Assembly: GCA_937864425.1 (NCBI GenBank)
Contig: CALMJL010000086.1
Location: 1 to 38,657, forward strand
Length of the DNA: 38,657 nucleotides
Source: an uncultured Candidatus Planktophila sp.
Lineage (GTDB): Bacteria > Actinomycetota > Actinomycetes > Nanopelagicales > Nanopelagicaceae
Direction: 5' to 3'
In this document: piece after piece, positions 37,990 through 38,657 of the stretch
How the letters are laid out: each line of letters opens with the position of its first letter
Position numbering within the stretch: position 1 is the first letter of the stretch
Program-made: the position numbers and the translations under genes
Notes under the pieces: generated by a model
What the model saw: the letters and a program-made list of their open reading frames with translations, nothing else
The model's database searches: none
What the model was told of the DNA's origin: nothing

Positions 37990-38637
37990 TTACTTAATTG
38001 GATTGTGAGATTCGATGATTCCGAAATTCTTAACCGGCCAAATTACTGCAAAGGCGCGACCAGTAATTTTTGATACTGGAACAAAACCGTTGTTGACATC
38101 ATCTTGGTGATAGCGCGAATCCGCGGAAGCTCCACGATGGTCACCCATGACCCAGACTTTTCCAGATGGCACAGTGACATTGAAATCCATCTCGCTTGGC
38201 TTATTGCCAGCAAATATGTAGGGCTCAGATGTAGTTTTACCGTTGATGGTAATTACGCCATCTTTTGCAACGATGTTATCGCCTGCAACTCCGATTACTC
38301 GTTTTACTAAATATTGCTTGGCTGGATTGGGGAGAATTCCAACGAGTACAAATCCTTCTTTTACCTTTTCAATAATGGAATTCTGACTCTGTGCGTAGGG
38401 CTCAGGTAACCAATTGGCAGGATCGCGAAAAACTACAACATCGCCGCGGTGGATTGATTGCGAGAGAAATGGAACTTTATTCACTGCTACGCGATCATTG
38501 ATTTGAAGGGTGTTCTCCATCGAACCTGATGGAATATAGAAAAATTGGACAAGAAAAGTTTTGATAACAAGTGAAACGGCGAGCGCAACGATTACGAGAA
38601 TCGGGAACTCACGAAGGACTGAGCCCTTACGTGCCAT
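37990..38637 (-). CDS. lepB: Signal peptidase I
   Basis: 215 aa; FFYIPSGSMENTLQINDRVAVNKV, YLVKRVIGVAGD, VWVMGDHRGASADSR. Confidence 0.95.
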   Translation of the reverse strand: MARKGSVLREFPILVIVALAVSLVIKTFLVQFFYIPSGSMENTLQINDRVAVNKVPFLSQSIHRGDVVVFRDPANWLPEPYAQSQNSIIEKVKEGFVLVGILPNPAKQYLVKRVIGVAGDNIVAKDGVITINGKTTSEPYIFAGNKPSEMDFNVTVPSGKVWVMGDHRGASADSRYHQDDVNNGFVPVSKITGRAFAVIWPVKNFGIIESHNPIK

Positions 38638-38657
38638 TATGCGGGAAAGTTACTTAG

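Noticed and set aside
1-38657. CRISPR arrays, transposases, phage genes, toxin-antitoxin or defence systems, rRNA/tRNA genes
   Set aside because: Looked for and not seen: no regularly spaced repeats, no mobile-element ORFs, no recognisable tRNA-like cloverleafs. The region looks like stable core chromosome.

Overview
This 38.7-kb window looks like an ordinary, gene-dense chromosomal segment of a low/mid-GC, streamlined actinobacterium. A freshwater Nanopelagicales/acI-like origin is an inference from gene content and composition, not a proven assignment. The window opens inside a long DnaE2-type polymerase gene on the minus strand. It is absent from the ORF track because its stop lies outside the window. 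It is preceded by a DUF6504-like gene and a perfect LexA/SOS box. The most distinctive region is a two-part carotenoid locus at about 7.7-16.8 kb: CrtA-like monooxygenase, CruF-like hydratase, CruG-like glycosyltransferase and a second CrtI/CrtD-like desaturase, then crtE-crtI-crtB. No lycopene cyclase is in the window, which points to a modified acyclic carotenoid. A TPP riboswitch in front of a PnuC-type transporter (thiamine PnuT) follows. Other content: a PASTA Ser/Thr kinase, endonuclease IV, Ogt, class II DAHP synthase, PPi-type PFK, xylulokinase, Fe-S photolyase, glgC/glgA, uppP, era, dprA, comM, yraN, rnhB and lepB. The most interesting non-gene signal is a recurrent TANNNT-N6-start-codon arrangement at many transcription-unit heads. 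It implies widespread leaderless transcription, including a near-symmetric bidirectional promoter shared by metF and crtE. I found no mobile elements, CRISPR arrays, rRNA or tRNA genes.
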